Shown: positions 47,897-58,536 of the stretch, one piece after another
How the letters are laid out: each line of letters opens with the position of its first letter
How positions within the stretch are numbered: the first letter of the stretch is position 1
NCBI GenBank assembly: GCA_015067145.1
Contig: SVNA01000007.1
Coordinates: forward strand, 1 to 64,000
Reading direction: 5' to 3'
Source: Oscillospiraceae bacterium
GTDB lineage: Bacteria > Bacillota > Clostridia > Oscillospirales > Ruminococcaceae
DNA length: 64,000 bases
Made by a program: the position numbers and the translations under genes
Notes under the pieces: model-generated
Database searches by the model: none
What the model was told of the DNA's origin: nothing
Seen by the model: the letters and a program-made list of their open reading frames with translations, nothing else

Positions 47897-49186
47897 TTAA
47901 CCCATAACTTTTACAGCACCTTCTGACCGGAGTGCAATAACCTTACAGCAGCCTTCGCCAAGAACTGTTTCCATATACTTTGCAAACTCTTCATATCTGT
48001 CCTTTGGAACAAAACACTGTATCGAACCTGCAAAGCCACCGCCCTGAAGTCTCCATGCACCACCGATATCCTGCAAAAAGCTCTGTGCCACAGAAAGTGC
48101 CACCGCCATAGGCTGCTGACGTGCATTTGACGAAACGTATGCATTCTGCAGATATTCATAGGATGAATGTCCGCTCTCGGTAATTTTCTGCAGGAACAGA
48201 TCCTTATCAGCTGTTTCTGTTGCCCTGCATAAATCTTCAACCCTTTTGCATTCCATATAAAAATGCATACCGCGAAGAATCGCCCTGTCGCCAACCATGT
48301 CTCTGAGGAATGAGATATGATTTACCAGTGTAGCAAGGTCAAGTCTACGCAGGCTGTCTTTCCAGAAAATCTGTGAAATTTCTTTCATTTCCCTGGTAAT
48401 ACTTGCATATTCCTCGGTCAGGTCATCGTGACTTGCACGGGAATCCACCGTGCAGAGAACGAGCCCGAATGCATTCAGATCCAGCGGCAGTTCGCTCACT
48501 TTTGGATTTGTGCTGTCTTCAAGGTCAAGACATACTGTTCCCCCCACTGCGGAAACTGTCTGATCCATAACACCGCAAGGTTTGCCAAAATACTCATTTT
48601 CCGCTTTCTGGGAAATCTGTGCCAGTTCAACTGCTGTAAATTTATTATCGTTATATTCACCATTTATCGCTGCAGCAACTGCATTTTCAAAGGAAGCAGA
48701 AGAAGAGAGCCCACTGCCTTTAAGAACATTAGAAGTGATATACAAATCAAGACCTTCACATCTACCGCCCTCTTTTATGATAAACGCACAGATGCCTTTT
48801 ACAAGCCCTTTTGTTGTGCCTTCGTCAGATATTACTGCACGGAGTTTCTCAAGGTTTACGCTTGGAATATCCTCATAACCATCAGAAACTATATTTACAA
48901 CATTTTCACTGTTTTTTGAAGCTATACATACAGTGTCATCACTTATGGCGGCTGCGACAATAAGACCACAGTTATGGTCTGTATGATTGCCGCATATCTC
49001 TGTTCTGCCAGGGGCAGAATATATTGCAATTTCTCTGTCTGTGCCATATTTTTCTTCAAATTTTTCTATAGCAGATATATATCTCTGCTGATATCCGGCA
49101 ATTTCGGCACTGCCTCCATATATTTTTTCAAAACAGCCGTCATATTCACCATTTTTTATCTTTTCTTTCAGAATTCCAGATAACAT
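47897..49186 (-). CDS. galK: Galactokinase family (GHMP) protein
   Basis: YSAPGRTEICGNHTDHNCGLIVAAA; GSGLSSSASFENAVAAAIN. Confidence 0.85.
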   Translation of the reverse strand: MLSGILKEKIKNGEYDGCFEKIYGGSAEIAGYQQRYISAIEKFEEKYGTDREIAIYSAPGRTEICGNHTDHNCGLIVAAAISDDTVCIASKNSENVVNIVSDGYEDIPSVNLEKLRAVISDEGTTKGLVKGICAFIIKEGGRCEGLDLYITSNVLKGSGLSSSASFENAVAAAINGEYNDNKFTAVELAQISQKAENEYFGKPCGVMDQTVSAVGGTVCLDLEDSTNPKVSELPLDLNAFGLVLCTVDSRASHDDLTEEYASITREMKEISQIFWKDSLRRLDLATLVNHISFLRDMVGDRAILRGMHFYMECKRVEDLCRATETADKDLFLQKITESGHSSYEYLQNAYVSSNARQQPMAVALSVAQSFLQDIGGAWRLQGGGFAGSIQCFVPKDRYEEFAKYMETVLGEGCCKVIALRSEGAVKVMG

Positions 49187-49361
49187 TATTCGCCCTTCCT
49201 TTCCGGCATATCTTATGTAAAATAAAACACATATTTATATATATAACATTTTTATTATATAATTTTATGGATTTTTGTTGATTTTTTGCTGTAAATAATT
49301 TAATATATATACTGTATATCAGTATATCAATTTTTTCATATATTAACAAGCATTTATTGAG

Positions 49362-50216
49362 GTGAACTTCATGTCCAACCCTTACAGACAATCCTACAAA
49401 CAGAAACTGCTGGATAATGCGAGCCTTGCTATATTTAACTGCGGCCTGCAAAGCTGTAATCCAAACCATTCCTGGGGTCCGGGTATCCGCGACCATTTTC
49501 TTATTCACTTTGTAATTTCAGGCAAAGGCAGCTATATCTGCGGCGGTAAAACTTTCCATCTCAAGGCAGGCGATCTGTTTCTTATCAAACCATCTCAGGT
49601 CGTTTATTATGTTGCCGATCCTGCTGACCCCTGGGAATACTATTGGGTTGGTTTCAACGGCACAACCGCACAGAAGCTGGTTTCTCATCTTCCTTTCAAA
49701 GACAATACTCCTGTATATACTCCACAGGAGTTTGAAGAATACAAAAACTATCTGTATAAAATTTATACAAACAGCGGTAATACTATCAAACATTCAACTG
49801 CCATGATAGGATATCTGTACCTCTTCCTGTCCAGACTTATGGAGGAAAGTACAACCAATGTACAGCCACAAACTGCAACACAGTCCAACTATGTTATCGA
49901 TGCTATCAAATATATTCAGTTCAACTATTCTTCTGATATCAGTGTTGATGATATAGCAAGTGCTGTTGGCATAAGCCGCAGTCATCTGTACCGTGTGTTC
50001 ATTTCCAATCTTAATCAGTCCCCTATCGACTATCTTACCGAATACCGTATAAACGAAGCCTGCACACTTATCAAAAACACAAATCTGTCAATTTCGGAAA
50101 TTGCTATCTCTGTAGGCTTTTTTGACCAGTTTTATTTCTCACGTGTATTCAAAAAAATTAAAAAAGTACCGCCAAGCAAGTATCTTCAGAGCTTGGAGGC
50201 TCAGGGAGATTTATGA
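49362..50216 (+). CDS. AraC family transcriptional regulator
   Basis: Cupin N-half; C-terminal HTH VDDIASAVGISRSHLYRVFISNLNQSPIDYLTEYRINEA...VGFFDQFYFSRVFKKIKKVPPSKYL. Confidence 0.95.
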   Translation: MNFMSNPYRQSYKQKLLDNASLAIFNCGLQSCNPNHSWGPGIRDHFLIHFVISGKGSYICGGKTFHLKAGDLFLIKPSQVVYYVADPADPWEYYWVGFNGTTAQKLVSHLPFKDNTPVYTPQEFEEYKNYLYKIYTNSGNTIKHSTAMIGYLYLFLSRLMEESTTNVQPQTATQSNYVIDAIKYIQFNYSSDISVDDIASAVGISRSHLYRVFISNLNQSPIDYLTEYRINEACTLIKNTNLSISEIAISVGFFDQFYFSRVFKKIKKVPPSKYLQSLEAQGDL

Positions 50217-51127
50217 GACGTTTAATTTCTGTTCTTCTTGTCTTTGCCCTTGTTTTTTCGGGCTGCAGCAAGGAAGAAGTTATAAGATACGATTTAGTTA
50301 TATGTGACAATTCTCTTTCCGAAGTCAGCGAATTTCTGAACAGCTTTGAAAGCGAAACCTATATAGTTGAAACAGCGGATTTTGCATCTCTCAATGCTGA
50401 TGAAATTCTTGCTGTTTACAGAGAAAATATAAAAAGTGTAAATTCTATAACAGTCTACAGCGAAAATATTTCAGATGAAACTGCAGCTGCGTTTATATCT
50501 TTTGCCGAAGACGCAAAAGTCCCTGTGATTTTTTCTATCGCCGATATGTCTGCAGAAGTTCTGGAAAGCTACGATAAAGCTTTTTCAATAAAAACAGATT
50601 ATACTCACGCCGCTGAAATGGCTGCCGAAAAGATGACCGAATACTGGAAAAAGCATATAATTCTCGATAGTGACGATAACCTTATTTTCAAATTTGCTGT
50701 TGTAAAAGATGCCGAGCTTTCCGCTGATATGCAGGACTTTCTTGACACTCTTATAGCTGATATTGAACTTTATGGCATTCCGATGCAGTTAAGTGAAACT
50801 GTTATTTCAGATGATATTTCCTCCGCTGAAGAGCTGGAAGAACTTAAGCATGAAAATGAAGGCATTATTGTAATTTCCGACGGTATTCTGCCGCTTATCG
50901 CAGAATACTCTGCTGAAAATGACGGGGTAGAAATAATCACCGTAACAAACAATACCGAAAATGATTTTTCCGGAGATTTCACTGTTCTCAACTGCTTTGT
51001 TGACTATACACAGTATAAAAAAGCCGCCGATGAATTAGTAGACAACTACAACAACCGCGAATATCTGCTGAATGATATTTCGTTCCCATACATAGAAAAA
51101 GCCATATACATTCCTGCTACTGTTTAA
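50213..51127 (+). CDS. Putative lipoprotein with periplasmic-binding-like fold
   Basis: Lipobox LVFSGCSKEE; ATGA overlap with the AraC gene. Confidence 0.55.
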   Translation: MRRLISVLLVFALVFSGCSKEEVIRYDLVICDNSLSEVSEFLNSFESETYIVETADFASLNADEILAVYRENIKSVNSITVYSENISDETAAAFISFAEDAKVPVIFSIADMSAEVLESYDKAFSIKTDYTHAAEMAAEKMTEYWKKHIILDSDDNLIFKFAVVKDAELSADMQDFLDTLIADIELYGIPMQLSETVISDDISSAEELEELKHENEGIIVISDGILPLIAEYSAENDGVEIITVTNNTENDFSGDFTVLNCFVDYTQYKKAADELVDNYNNREYLLNDISFPYIEKAIYIPATV

Positions 51128-51130
51128 AAA

Positions 51131-52489
51131 ATGATTAAGAAAAACGATATTATAACCTTGGAAATAACCGACATATCCTCCGACGGCAACGGCGTTGGCA
51201 AATACGAAAACATTGCCGTTTTTGTACCTATGACCGCCGTAGGCGATGTGTGCAATGTTAAAATTTTAAAGGTTTTATCCTCTTACTGCTTTGGCAAGGT
51301 AGAAGAAATAATAACTCCATCATCTGACAGAATCGACAGCCTCTGCCCTAACTTTACAAAATGCGGCGGCTGTGATTTTCTGCATATCTCCTATGAAGCA
51401 GAAAAAAGAGCAAAAACAAATTTTGTGAAAAACTGTTTTGAAAGAATAGGCAAAATAAATACACCTGTAAACGATGCTTTGTCCTGTGATAAAATTCACC
51501 GCTATCGCAACAAGGCACAGTTCCCTGTGCGTAAAGATGAAAATTCCAAGGCGGTAACAGGTTTTTTTGCACAGCGTTCCCATCGTATTATTCCCTGCAA
51601 CAACTGTCTTTTGCAGCCTGAATTGCTCAACGAAATTGCAGAGTATATTGTAAACCGTTTAAATCAACTTGGTATCAAAGCCTATGACGAAGAAAAGCTG
51701 ACAGGCCTTATCCGACATATATATTTACGCTATGGTGAAGTGTCCGATCAGCTTATGGTCTGTCTTGTTTCCACAAAGAAAAAGGTGTGGAATATTGATA
51801 TTCTGGTAAAAGACCTTGTAGAAAAATATCCCGCTGTCAAAACAGTTGTACTGAATATCAATGATAAAAACACAAATGTAATTCTGGGTGAAGAAAATGT
51901 TGTACTCTACGGCGACGGCAACATCAGTGATGTACTCTGCGGCGTAAAAATCACCCTCAGCCCACATTCCTTTTATCAGGTCAACCGCGAAGGTGCCCAG
52001 CAGCTCTATACTGTTGCCAAAAATGCCCTTAATCTTACAAAAGATGATATTCTACTTGACCTGTACTGCGGAGCAGGTACAATCGGTCTTTCTATGGCAA
52101 ATGAAGTTAAAACACTGGTAGGTGTTGAAATTATCCCTGAAGCCATTGAAAATGCAAAGGAAAACGCAAAACAGAACGGCATAGATAATGCACGTTTTAT
52201 CTGCTCTGATGCGGGACAGGCCGCACAGCTTCTGGTTAAAGAAGGCTTCCGCCCTACAGCTGTTGTTCTGGACCCGGCAAGAAAAGGCTGTGATGAAAAC
52301 ACCCTTAACGCTGTGCTGGAAATGACACCAAGCCGTATTGCAATGATAAGCTGCAATCCGTCCACAGCTGCAAGAGACTGTAAATATCTCGCAGAACATG
52401 GATACAATGTTGATTTTATCCAGCCTTTTGATATGTTCCCCCGCACAAAACACTGTGAATGTGTAGTAAAGCTTACAAAAAATAATTAA
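51131..52489 (+). CDS. 23S rRNA (uracil-5)-methyltransferase, RlmD/RumA family
   Basis: TRAM domain, CPNFTKCGGCDFLHISYEAE, LDLYCGAGTIGLSMA, SCNPSTAARDCKYL. Confidence 0.95.
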   Translation: MIKKNDIITLEITDISSDGNGVGKYENIAVFVPMTAVGDVCNVKILKVLSSYCFGKVEEIITPSSDRIDSLCPNFTKCGGCDFLHISYEAEKRAKTNFVKNCFERIGKINTPVNDALSCDKIHRYRNKAQFPVRKDENSKAVTGFFAQRSHRIIPCNNCLLQPELLNEIAEYIVNRLNQLGIKAYDEEKLTGLIRHIYLRYGEVSDQLMVCLVSTKKKVWNIDILVKDLVEKYPAVKTVVLNINDKNTNVILGEENVVLYGDGNISDVLCGVKITLSPHSFYQVNREGAQQLYTVAKNALNLTKDDILLDLYCGAGTIGLSMANEVKTLVGVEIIPEAIENAKENAKQNGIDNARFICSDAGQAAQLLVKEGFRPTAVVLDPARKGCDENTLNAVLEMTPSRIAMISCNPSTAARDCKYLAEHGYNVDFIQPFDMFPRTKHCECVVKLTKNN

Positions 52490-52507
52490 CCCCGAAAGAA
52501 TTTATTT

Positions 52508-53557
52508 ATGAACAATAAAAACTATCTTATCGAAAACCATACCGATGTTTTTTCCATGATAAGCAGATACCGTTCGCAGATTATGGGATTTGCTGCTATA
52601 TGGATTATCATATTTCATACATGGATTCATACATTCAGCACTATACCCGGTTTATCTTTTGCGGAAAAATTCATTGTAAGAGTAGGGTTTTGCGGCGTTG
52701 ATATCTTCTTTTTTCTTTCCGGCATCGGCATGATATTTGCTATAGAAAAAAGCTCCGTTCCTATGTTTTATTACAGAAGAATAAAGCGTCTTGTTTTACC
52801 TTTTGTTTTGGTTGGCTTGCTGAAAATTTTCTTCAACGGCTGGTCCGTAACAAAGTTTTTGAAAGCAATAACAGGTTACAGTTTTTATTTTGAAAATATG
52901 TACACCCTGCTTTGGTTTGTACCTGCGGTTATAGCTTTCTATCTGCTGTTCCCTGTTTATTACAAACTGCTTAAAAACGTAAAAAATCCTGTTGTTTTTA
53001 CCTTTATTGTGCTGGAGATCTGGCTTTTATTCTCTATTAAAGCAAATGGTATAATGAGAAGAGATCTCTTCGGATTTACAAACAGAATCCCTGTTTTTCT
53101 CCTGGGTGTACTTTTTGCTTATGTAAGCAAAAACAAAAAGATTATCTGGGACAGAAGCGTTGCTGCCTTGTCTGTTGTAACTCTGGCTCTTGGATCATAT
53201 CTTGCATATCTTACAAATTTTGCTGATATGTTTTTGATTGTGGAATCCTCAAATTCTTTTTTGCCTAATCTGCTGATTACGCTTTCCATCTGTCCTCTGC
53301 TTGCTTTTATTTTCAGCAAGATTTCATGGCTTTGTAAATTTTTTGGATTTTTTGGTGCATTTACCTTAGAATTTTACTGCATACAGGAATGGCTTAATGG
53401 TCAGATAATGGATACTTTATGCTCTTATATACCCAACATAGCTGCAAATCTTGTTTTTATAGGTATAACTACTCTTATTGCATATATTATTTATAAAGCA
53501 AATATTATTATCTGGAAACAGGTTGACAAAATTGTTCTGAAAAACAACATTAATTAA
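52508..53557 (+). CDS. Acyltransferase 3 family membrane protein
   Basis: RSQIMGFAAIWIIIFHTWIH...FCGVDIFFFLSGIGMIFA...FYYRRIKRLVLPF. Confidence 0.9.
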   Translation: MNNKNYLIENHTDVFSMISRYRSQIMGFAAIWIIIFHTWIHTFSTIPGLSFAEKFIVRVGFCGVDIFFFLSGIGMIFAIEKSSVPMFYYRRIKRLVLPFVLVGLLKIFFNGWSVTKFLKAITGYSFYFENMYTLLWFVPAVIAFYLLFPVYYKLLKNVKNPVVFTFIVLEIWLLFSIKANGIMRRDLFGFTNRIPVFLLGVLFAYVSKNKKIIWDRSVAALSVVTLALGSYLAYLTNFADMFLIVESSNSFLPNLLITLSICPLLAFIFSKISWLCKFFGFFGAFTLEFYCIQEWLNGQIMDTLCSYIPNIAANLVFIGITTLIAYIIYKANIIIWKQVDKIVLKNNIN

Positions 53558-53569
53558 AGTGGTATTTTT

Positions 53570-53863
53570 ATGGAATGTATCGAAAGAATAAAACAGATGG
53601 AAGGGTATCTGGATATCTCCTCTGCGGCAGTGGAGGAACTTTCCTCCGCTCTGGAAAAATATATTGCTGTTCAGGATAAGCTGAAAGCTTTAGTGGATTA
53701 TTATTCTTCTCCTCAATGGATGGAGGATTATGAGGCAGACGAAAAAGGACTTATCCCCTCAGATTTGAAGCGTGGTGTACTCAGTGAAGATGCTGTGTAC
53801 AATCTGCTTTGTGACAACAAGGAACTTTTAGAGACAATTAAAACATTAATTACATCCAATTAG
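53570..53863 (+). CDS. DUF4298 family protein
   Basis: MECIERIKQMEGYLDISSAAVEELSSALEKY...YYSSPQWMEDYEADEKGLIPSDLKRGVLSEDAVYNLL. Confidence 0.85.
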   Translation: MECIERIKQMEGYLDISSAAVEELSSALEKYIAVQDKLKALVDYYSSPQWMEDYEADEKGLIPSDLKRGVLSEDAVYNLLCDNKELLETIKTLITSN

Positions 53864-54024
53864 TCAGTGTTTTAACAAACACTGACTATATTTTGTGGTC
53901 AAGTAGAATTTTCGAACTAAATATTGTAATTATTTATAAAATATACACATTTACTGCAGATTGTTTTTATAGTATAATATGATTGTTTTATATTTCCCGA
54001 ATTTAAATATTCCCGAGGTGAACA

Positions 54025-54648
54025 ATGAATAATTTTAAAGTGTTAATTTCTTCCATTCTTGCAGGCTGTTGCATCGGCTTTGGCGGTGTAATTTATCTTA
54101 TGAGCGAAAACAAGGTTATCGGCTCTATGTTCTTTGCAATCGGCCTTCTTACAATCTGCTCATACGGATTGCATCTTTACACAGGCAAAGTTTGCTATGT
54201 TTGTCAGAATGATAAAAAATTTGCTTTACAGATTCCGATTATATGGTTCGGTAACCTTATCGGCACAGGCATAATCGCTCTTATTTCAATGGCAACCCGC
54301 AACGGTGCAAAACTTGCAGCTGCTGCACAGGGACTTTGTGATGTCAAAATGGCTGACAGCTACATAAGCCTTTTCATGCTTGGTATATTCTGTAACATTA
54401 TGATTTATATCTCTGTTGAAGGTTACGGCAAAATTCAGTATGAAATGGGCAAATACCTTTCCCTTTTCCTTGGTGTTATGGTATTTATTCTCAGCGGTTT
54501 TGAGCACAGTATTGCAGATATGTTCTACTTCTGGATGTGTATGAACTGGAGTGTTGAATCCGTTATCCGTCTTGTTGTAATCACCCTCGGCAATGCTGTT
54601 GGCGGTATTATCTTTGCGGAAGTTAAACGTTACGTTTGCACAAAATAA
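54025..54648 (+). CDS. Formate/nitrite transporter family protein
   Basis: ILAGCCIGFGGVIYLMSENKVIGSMFFAIGLLTICSYGLHLYTGKV. Confidence 0.85.
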   Translation: MNNFKVLISSILAGCCIGFGGVIYLMSENKVIGSMFFAIGLLTICSYGLHLYTGKVCYVCQNDKKFALQIPIIWFGNLIGTGIIALISMATRNGAKLAAAAQGLCDVKMADSYISLFMLGIFCNIMIYISVEGYGKIQYEMGKYLSLFLGVMVFILSGFEHSIADMFYFWMCMNWSVESVIRLVVITLGNAVGGIIFAEVKRYVCTK

Positions 54649-54666
54649 AATATTTCAGGTGATATA

Positions 54667-55467
54667 ATGCAACTTACAATGCTTGGCACAGGCAGTGCCT
54701 CTGTAACAAATTGCTACAACACCTGTTTTGTTCTGTCCGGTAACAACGAACATTTTCTGATTGATGCAGGCGGCGGAAACCAGATTTTAAAGATACTGAA
54801 TGATCAGAACATTGATATCACTGACCTTAATCATATATTTATAACCCATAGCCACACAGACCACATTTTAGGTGCTGTGTGGCTTGTGCGTATGATTGGT
54901 CAGGCTATCAACTACGACGGGTGCAGCAAACAATTTAATATCTACTGTCACGACGAAGCAGCAGAAGCTTTAAAAATTATCTGCTGTGCAACCTTGCCTG
55001 CCAGTGTGACAAAACATTTTGGCGGTCAGATAAAATTCCATATTCTCAATGATGGTGACAGATACACTATTATCGGAAACTCCATGGAGTTTTTCGATAT
55101 AAAATCTGACAAAACAAAGCAGTTCGGCTTTATAATGACCACCATTAATAGCAAAAAAATAGTATGCTGCGGTGATGAACCTATGGCAGAAAGTATTTTT
55201 GACAAAGCTAAAGACTGTGACTGGCTTATGCACGAGGCCTTCTGCCTTTACAGCGAGCGTGACATATTCAAACCGTATCAGAAATTTCACAGCACGGTAA
55301 AAGATGCCTGCGAAACTGCAGAAAAACTTAAAGTAAAAAATCTTATTTTATACCATACAGAAGATACCCATCTTAAAAACCGCAAAGAATTATATTCTGC
55401 TGAAGGAAAACAATATTACCACGGCAACCTGTTTATCCCTGATGATGGTGAAAAGACAGAAATCTGA
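54667..55467 (+). CDS. MBL-fold metallo-hydrolase (RNase Z-like)
   Basis: MLGTGSASVTNCYNTCFVL, HIFITHSHTDHILGAVWLVR. Confidence 0.92.
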   Translation: MQLTMLGTGSASVTNCYNTCFVLSGNNEHFLIDAGGGNQILKILNDQNIDITDLNHIFITHSHTDHILGAVWLVRMIGQAINYDGCSKQFNIYCHDEAAEALKIICCATLPASVTKHFGGQIKFHILNDGDRYTIIGNSMEFFDIKSDKTKQFGFIMTTINSKKIVCCGDEPMAESIFDKAKDCDWLMHEAFCLYSERDIFKPYQKFHSTVKDACETAEKLKVKNLILYHTEDTHLKNRKELYSAEGKQYYHGNLFIPDDGEKTEI

Positions 55468-55622
55468 TATTCATAACAGTCACAGAACAATGTGACTGTT
55501 ATTTTTTTACATTTAATTTACACACAAAAACTCATTTAATTTGTGAAAAATGTCCTTTGAAAATCCCGAAAATTATCTGCTATAATTATCATATATCAAC
55601 TATGAAAAAGGAGAAGTTTGCC

Positions 55623-56138
55623 ATGGCAGATAAATTTGCTGTAAATGATTATGTTATATACGGAAAAAGTGGATTGTGTTTTGTAAAAGAAATCAAAAAG
55701 ATGCGTATGGCAAATGGTCCATTGTCTGAATATTATGTTTTAAACTCTGCAACAGGCAATGCTGTCACAATATATGTTCCCCTCGATAATAAAAATCTTA
55801 TGGCAAAAATGCGCAGACCTTTAACAAAAAATGAAATTGATGAAATTCTGTCTTCTTCCAAAGGTGAAAAAATTACATGGATAGACAATAACAATGAACG
55901 TGCAGACCGTTTTAAAGAAATTACCGATGGTGACAACTACAGAGACTGGCTGCTGCTTGCAAGCTGCTTGCATATGAAGAAAAAAGAAAAACTGGCTTCA
56001 AACAAGCATTTATCTGCCCGAGATGAAAACACCCTCAGACTGCTTGAAAAGCTTATTGAAGAGGAATTTTGTTTTTCATTAAACCTTGAAAGAAATCAGA
56101 TAAGTGAATATATACAGAAAAAACTGGAAATCACTTGA
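55623..56138 (+). CDS. CarD family transcriptional regulator
   Basis: FAVNDYVIYGKSGLCFVKEIKKM...YYVLNSATGNAVTIYVPLDN. Confidence 0.9.
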   Translation: MADKFAVNDYVIYGKSGLCFVKEIKKMRMANGPLSEYYVLNSATGNAVTIYVPLDNKNLMAKMRRPLTKNEIDEILSSSKGEKITWIDNNNERADRFKEITDGDNYRDWLLLASCLHMKKKEKLASNKHLSARDENTLRLLEKLIEEEFCFSLNLERNQISEYIQKKLEIT

Positions 56139-56179
56139 TATTAAAAAATCCGGAATGATACCATTCCGGATTTTTTAAT

Positions 56180-56725
56180 TTACTGCTGACAATTTTTTCT
56201 CCATTGTGACGCACTTTTCAGAATTTTCTCTATTAAATAGCTTTTACCATTTGTATAAGCCACTCTGTTGTTTTGATATTTTTCGGCAAGATATTTTTTC
56301 AGATTTGAATATTCTATAGCTTTTTCGTTATGAGTATTCAGATAATCCCGCATATTTATATAATCATTCCAGGCTTTTTCTCCCCATATTACTACATGGA
56401 TATAATGCGTATGTATATTATTTTCCATATCTCCGCAGATATATAAATGCTGTTCAGGATGGTCCTCTCTGCGGTAATAAATACCATTCTCTTTCAGAAC
56501 TTTATTATGCCGCATAATATCATCAAAATCTCTTACCCCTACAGCTATATCTATAATCGGCTTGGCATAAATGCTTTTTATTGATGTGCTGCCGATATGC
56601 TGTATATCAACAGCATCATTGTCCAATATATTTTTTAACTTTGTTATGGTAATCTGTGCTGATATTCCCCATTCGATACTGTGCGGTTCCAGCAAAACAG
56701 TTCCCTTTAATAATCCTATCGACAT
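56180..56725 (-). CDS. GrpB family protein
   Basis: IQHIGSTSIKSIYAKPIIDIAVGV; KKYLAEKYQNNRVAYTNGKSYLIEKIL. Confidence 0.93.
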   Translation of the reverse strand: MSIGLLKGTVLLEPHSIEWGISAQITITKLKNILDNDAVDIQHIGSTSIKSIYAKPIIDIAVGVRDFDDIMRHNKVLKENGIYYRREDHPEQHLYICGDMENNIHTHYIHVVIWGEKAWNDYINMRDYLNTHNEKAIEYSNLKKYLAEKYQNNRVAYTNGKSYLIEKILKSASQWRKNCQQ

Positions 56726-56844
56726 GTATTCCTCAATTCACAATTTTAATAATCTAAACTAAATTATACCACCTACCTTTTATTAAAACAACAAAAACAG
56801 GTATCCCGGAATTAATCGGGATACCCTTTATTCTTTGTATTAAA

Positions 56845-58290
56845 TTACAGTTTAAGGTTGCCAAGGCTTTCTTCGCCAACTTTATGGGCTTTCATGATGT
56901 TTGTGGAACCGGATACACCTACAGGAACACCAGCTGTGATGATAACCATATCGCCGTCTTTGAGGATTTTTTCCTTTTTAGCTGCTGCTGTAGAGATGTC
57001 GATAAGTTCGTCAGTACCTGTAACTGTAGCCATTATAACAGGCATTACACCCCAGGACAAAGCCATTTTACGGCATGTTCCTGCAGAGTCTGTACAGCCG
57101 ATAATTGGAATGTTTGGACGGTATTTGGAGATGTTTCTTGCTGTAAAGCCGGATTTTGTAACTGTTACAATAGCTTTTGCGTCAAGGTTCATAGCTGTTA
57201 CACAAGCTGCGTGTGCAACTGCGTCTGTTACAGAGATGTTATCGCCGTATGGACGGTTTTTAAGTTCGCCAACATAGTCGATGTTCATTTCTGTTTTTTC
57301 TGCGATTGCAGCCATTGTTTTTACAGCTTCCACAGGATGTTTGCCTGCTGCTGTTTCACCGGAAAGCATAATTGCAGATGTACCGTCGTAGATAGCGTTT
57401 GCAACGTCTGTAACTTCAGCTCTTGTCGGACGTGGATTTTCAATCATGGATTCCAGCATCTGTGTAGCTGTGATTGCAGGTTTGCCTGCTTCGTAACATT
57501 TTCTGATGATTTCTTTCTGAATTCTTGGGATTTCTGTAAAGTCAATTTCAACACCCATGTCACCACGAGCAACCATGATACCGTCAGCAACTTCGAGAAT
57601 TTCATCAAGGTTTTCGATGCCTTCACCGTTTTCAAGTTTTGCGATAAGGCGGATATCTGTAGCATTGTGTTCTTCGAGAATTTTTCTTACTTCAAGAAGA
57701 TCTGCTTTGCTTCTTGTAAAGGAACAGGCAATAAAGTCATAACCGTTTTCAATGCCAAAGATGATATCATTTCTGTCTCTTTCGCTTACAAACGGCATAG
57801 AGAGTTTTACATCCGGAAGGTTGATGGATTTGTTGTTGGAAAGCTTGCCGCTGTTGAGAACTGTAAGTTCAACTTCTGTACCTTCAACTTTATCTACCTT
57901 CATTTCGATAAGACCGTCAGCAAACAGCACTCTTGTGCCTTCTTTAACGTCTTTTGTGAAATCCTTGTATGTTACACCAACGATGTTTTCATCGCCTTCA
58001 ACTTCTCTTGTTGTAAGGTGGAATTTATCGCCTTCTTTGAGTTCGATGCTTCCGTTTTTGAATTTGCATACACGGATTTCAGGACCTTTTGTATCCAGCA
58101 ATGTTGCAACATAAAGTCCAAGCTCTGTACGAACAGCTCTTACCTTTTTAAGTCTTTCGAGATGTTCCTCATGTGTACCATGAGAGAAGTTGAAACGTGC
58201 AACATTCATACCTGCTTCCATAATCTGTTTAAGTACGCCAGGAGCATCTGTGGATGGACCCAATGTGCAGACAATTTTTGTTTTTCTCAT
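56845..58290 (-). CDS. pyk: Pyruvate kinase
   Basis: MRKTKIVCTLGPSTDAPGVLKQIMEAGMNVARFNFSHG; VARGDMGVEI; AITATQMLESMI. Confidence 0.98.
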   Translation of the reverse strand: MRKTKIVCTLGPSTDAPGVLKQIMEAGMNVARFNFSHGTHEEHLERLKKVRAVRTELGLYVATLLDTKGPEIRVCKFKNGSIELKEGDKFHLTTREVEGDENIVGVTYKDFTKDVKEGTRVLFADGLIEMKVDKVEGTEVELTVLNSGKLSNNKSINLPDVKLSMPFVSERDRNDIIFGIENGYDFIACSFTRSKADLLEVRKILEEHNATDIRLIAKLENGEGIENLDEILEVADGIMVARGDMGVEIDFTEIPRIQKEIIRKCYEAGKPAITATQMLESMIENPRPTRAEVTDVANAIYDGTSAIMLSGETAAGKHPVEAVKTMAAIAEKTEMNIDYVGELKNRPYGDNISVTDAVAHAACVTAMNLDAKAIVTVTKSGFTARNISKYRPNIPIIGCTDSAGTCRKMALSWGVMPVIMATVTGTDELIDISTAAAKKEKILKDGDMVIITAGVPVGVSGSTNIMKAHKVGEESLGNLKL

Positions 58291-58536
58291 ATATATAATC
58301 TCTCCCTGATGATTGAAGTAATTTTTAATTCTGAAAAATATTATACTTATTAACAATTTGTTTCGCCATAGAAAATGGTTGCCTTTTTAAAAAAATATGC
58401 ACTTTCCGACCATATTTTTTTAAATTTTATAATTTTTTCATACACTTACATACAATATATGGTATACTGAATATATAAATATTATATATTTTGCACAACT
58501 TATTTTAGATATATATTCTTTATTGGAGGCACTTTT

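Noticed and set aside
56884-58353. 489-aa plus-strand ORF, rich in Cys/Phe, antisense to pyk
   Set aside because: Shadow ORF of a highly conserved gene with biased codons; composition (Cys/Phe-rich) is typical of antisense artefacts
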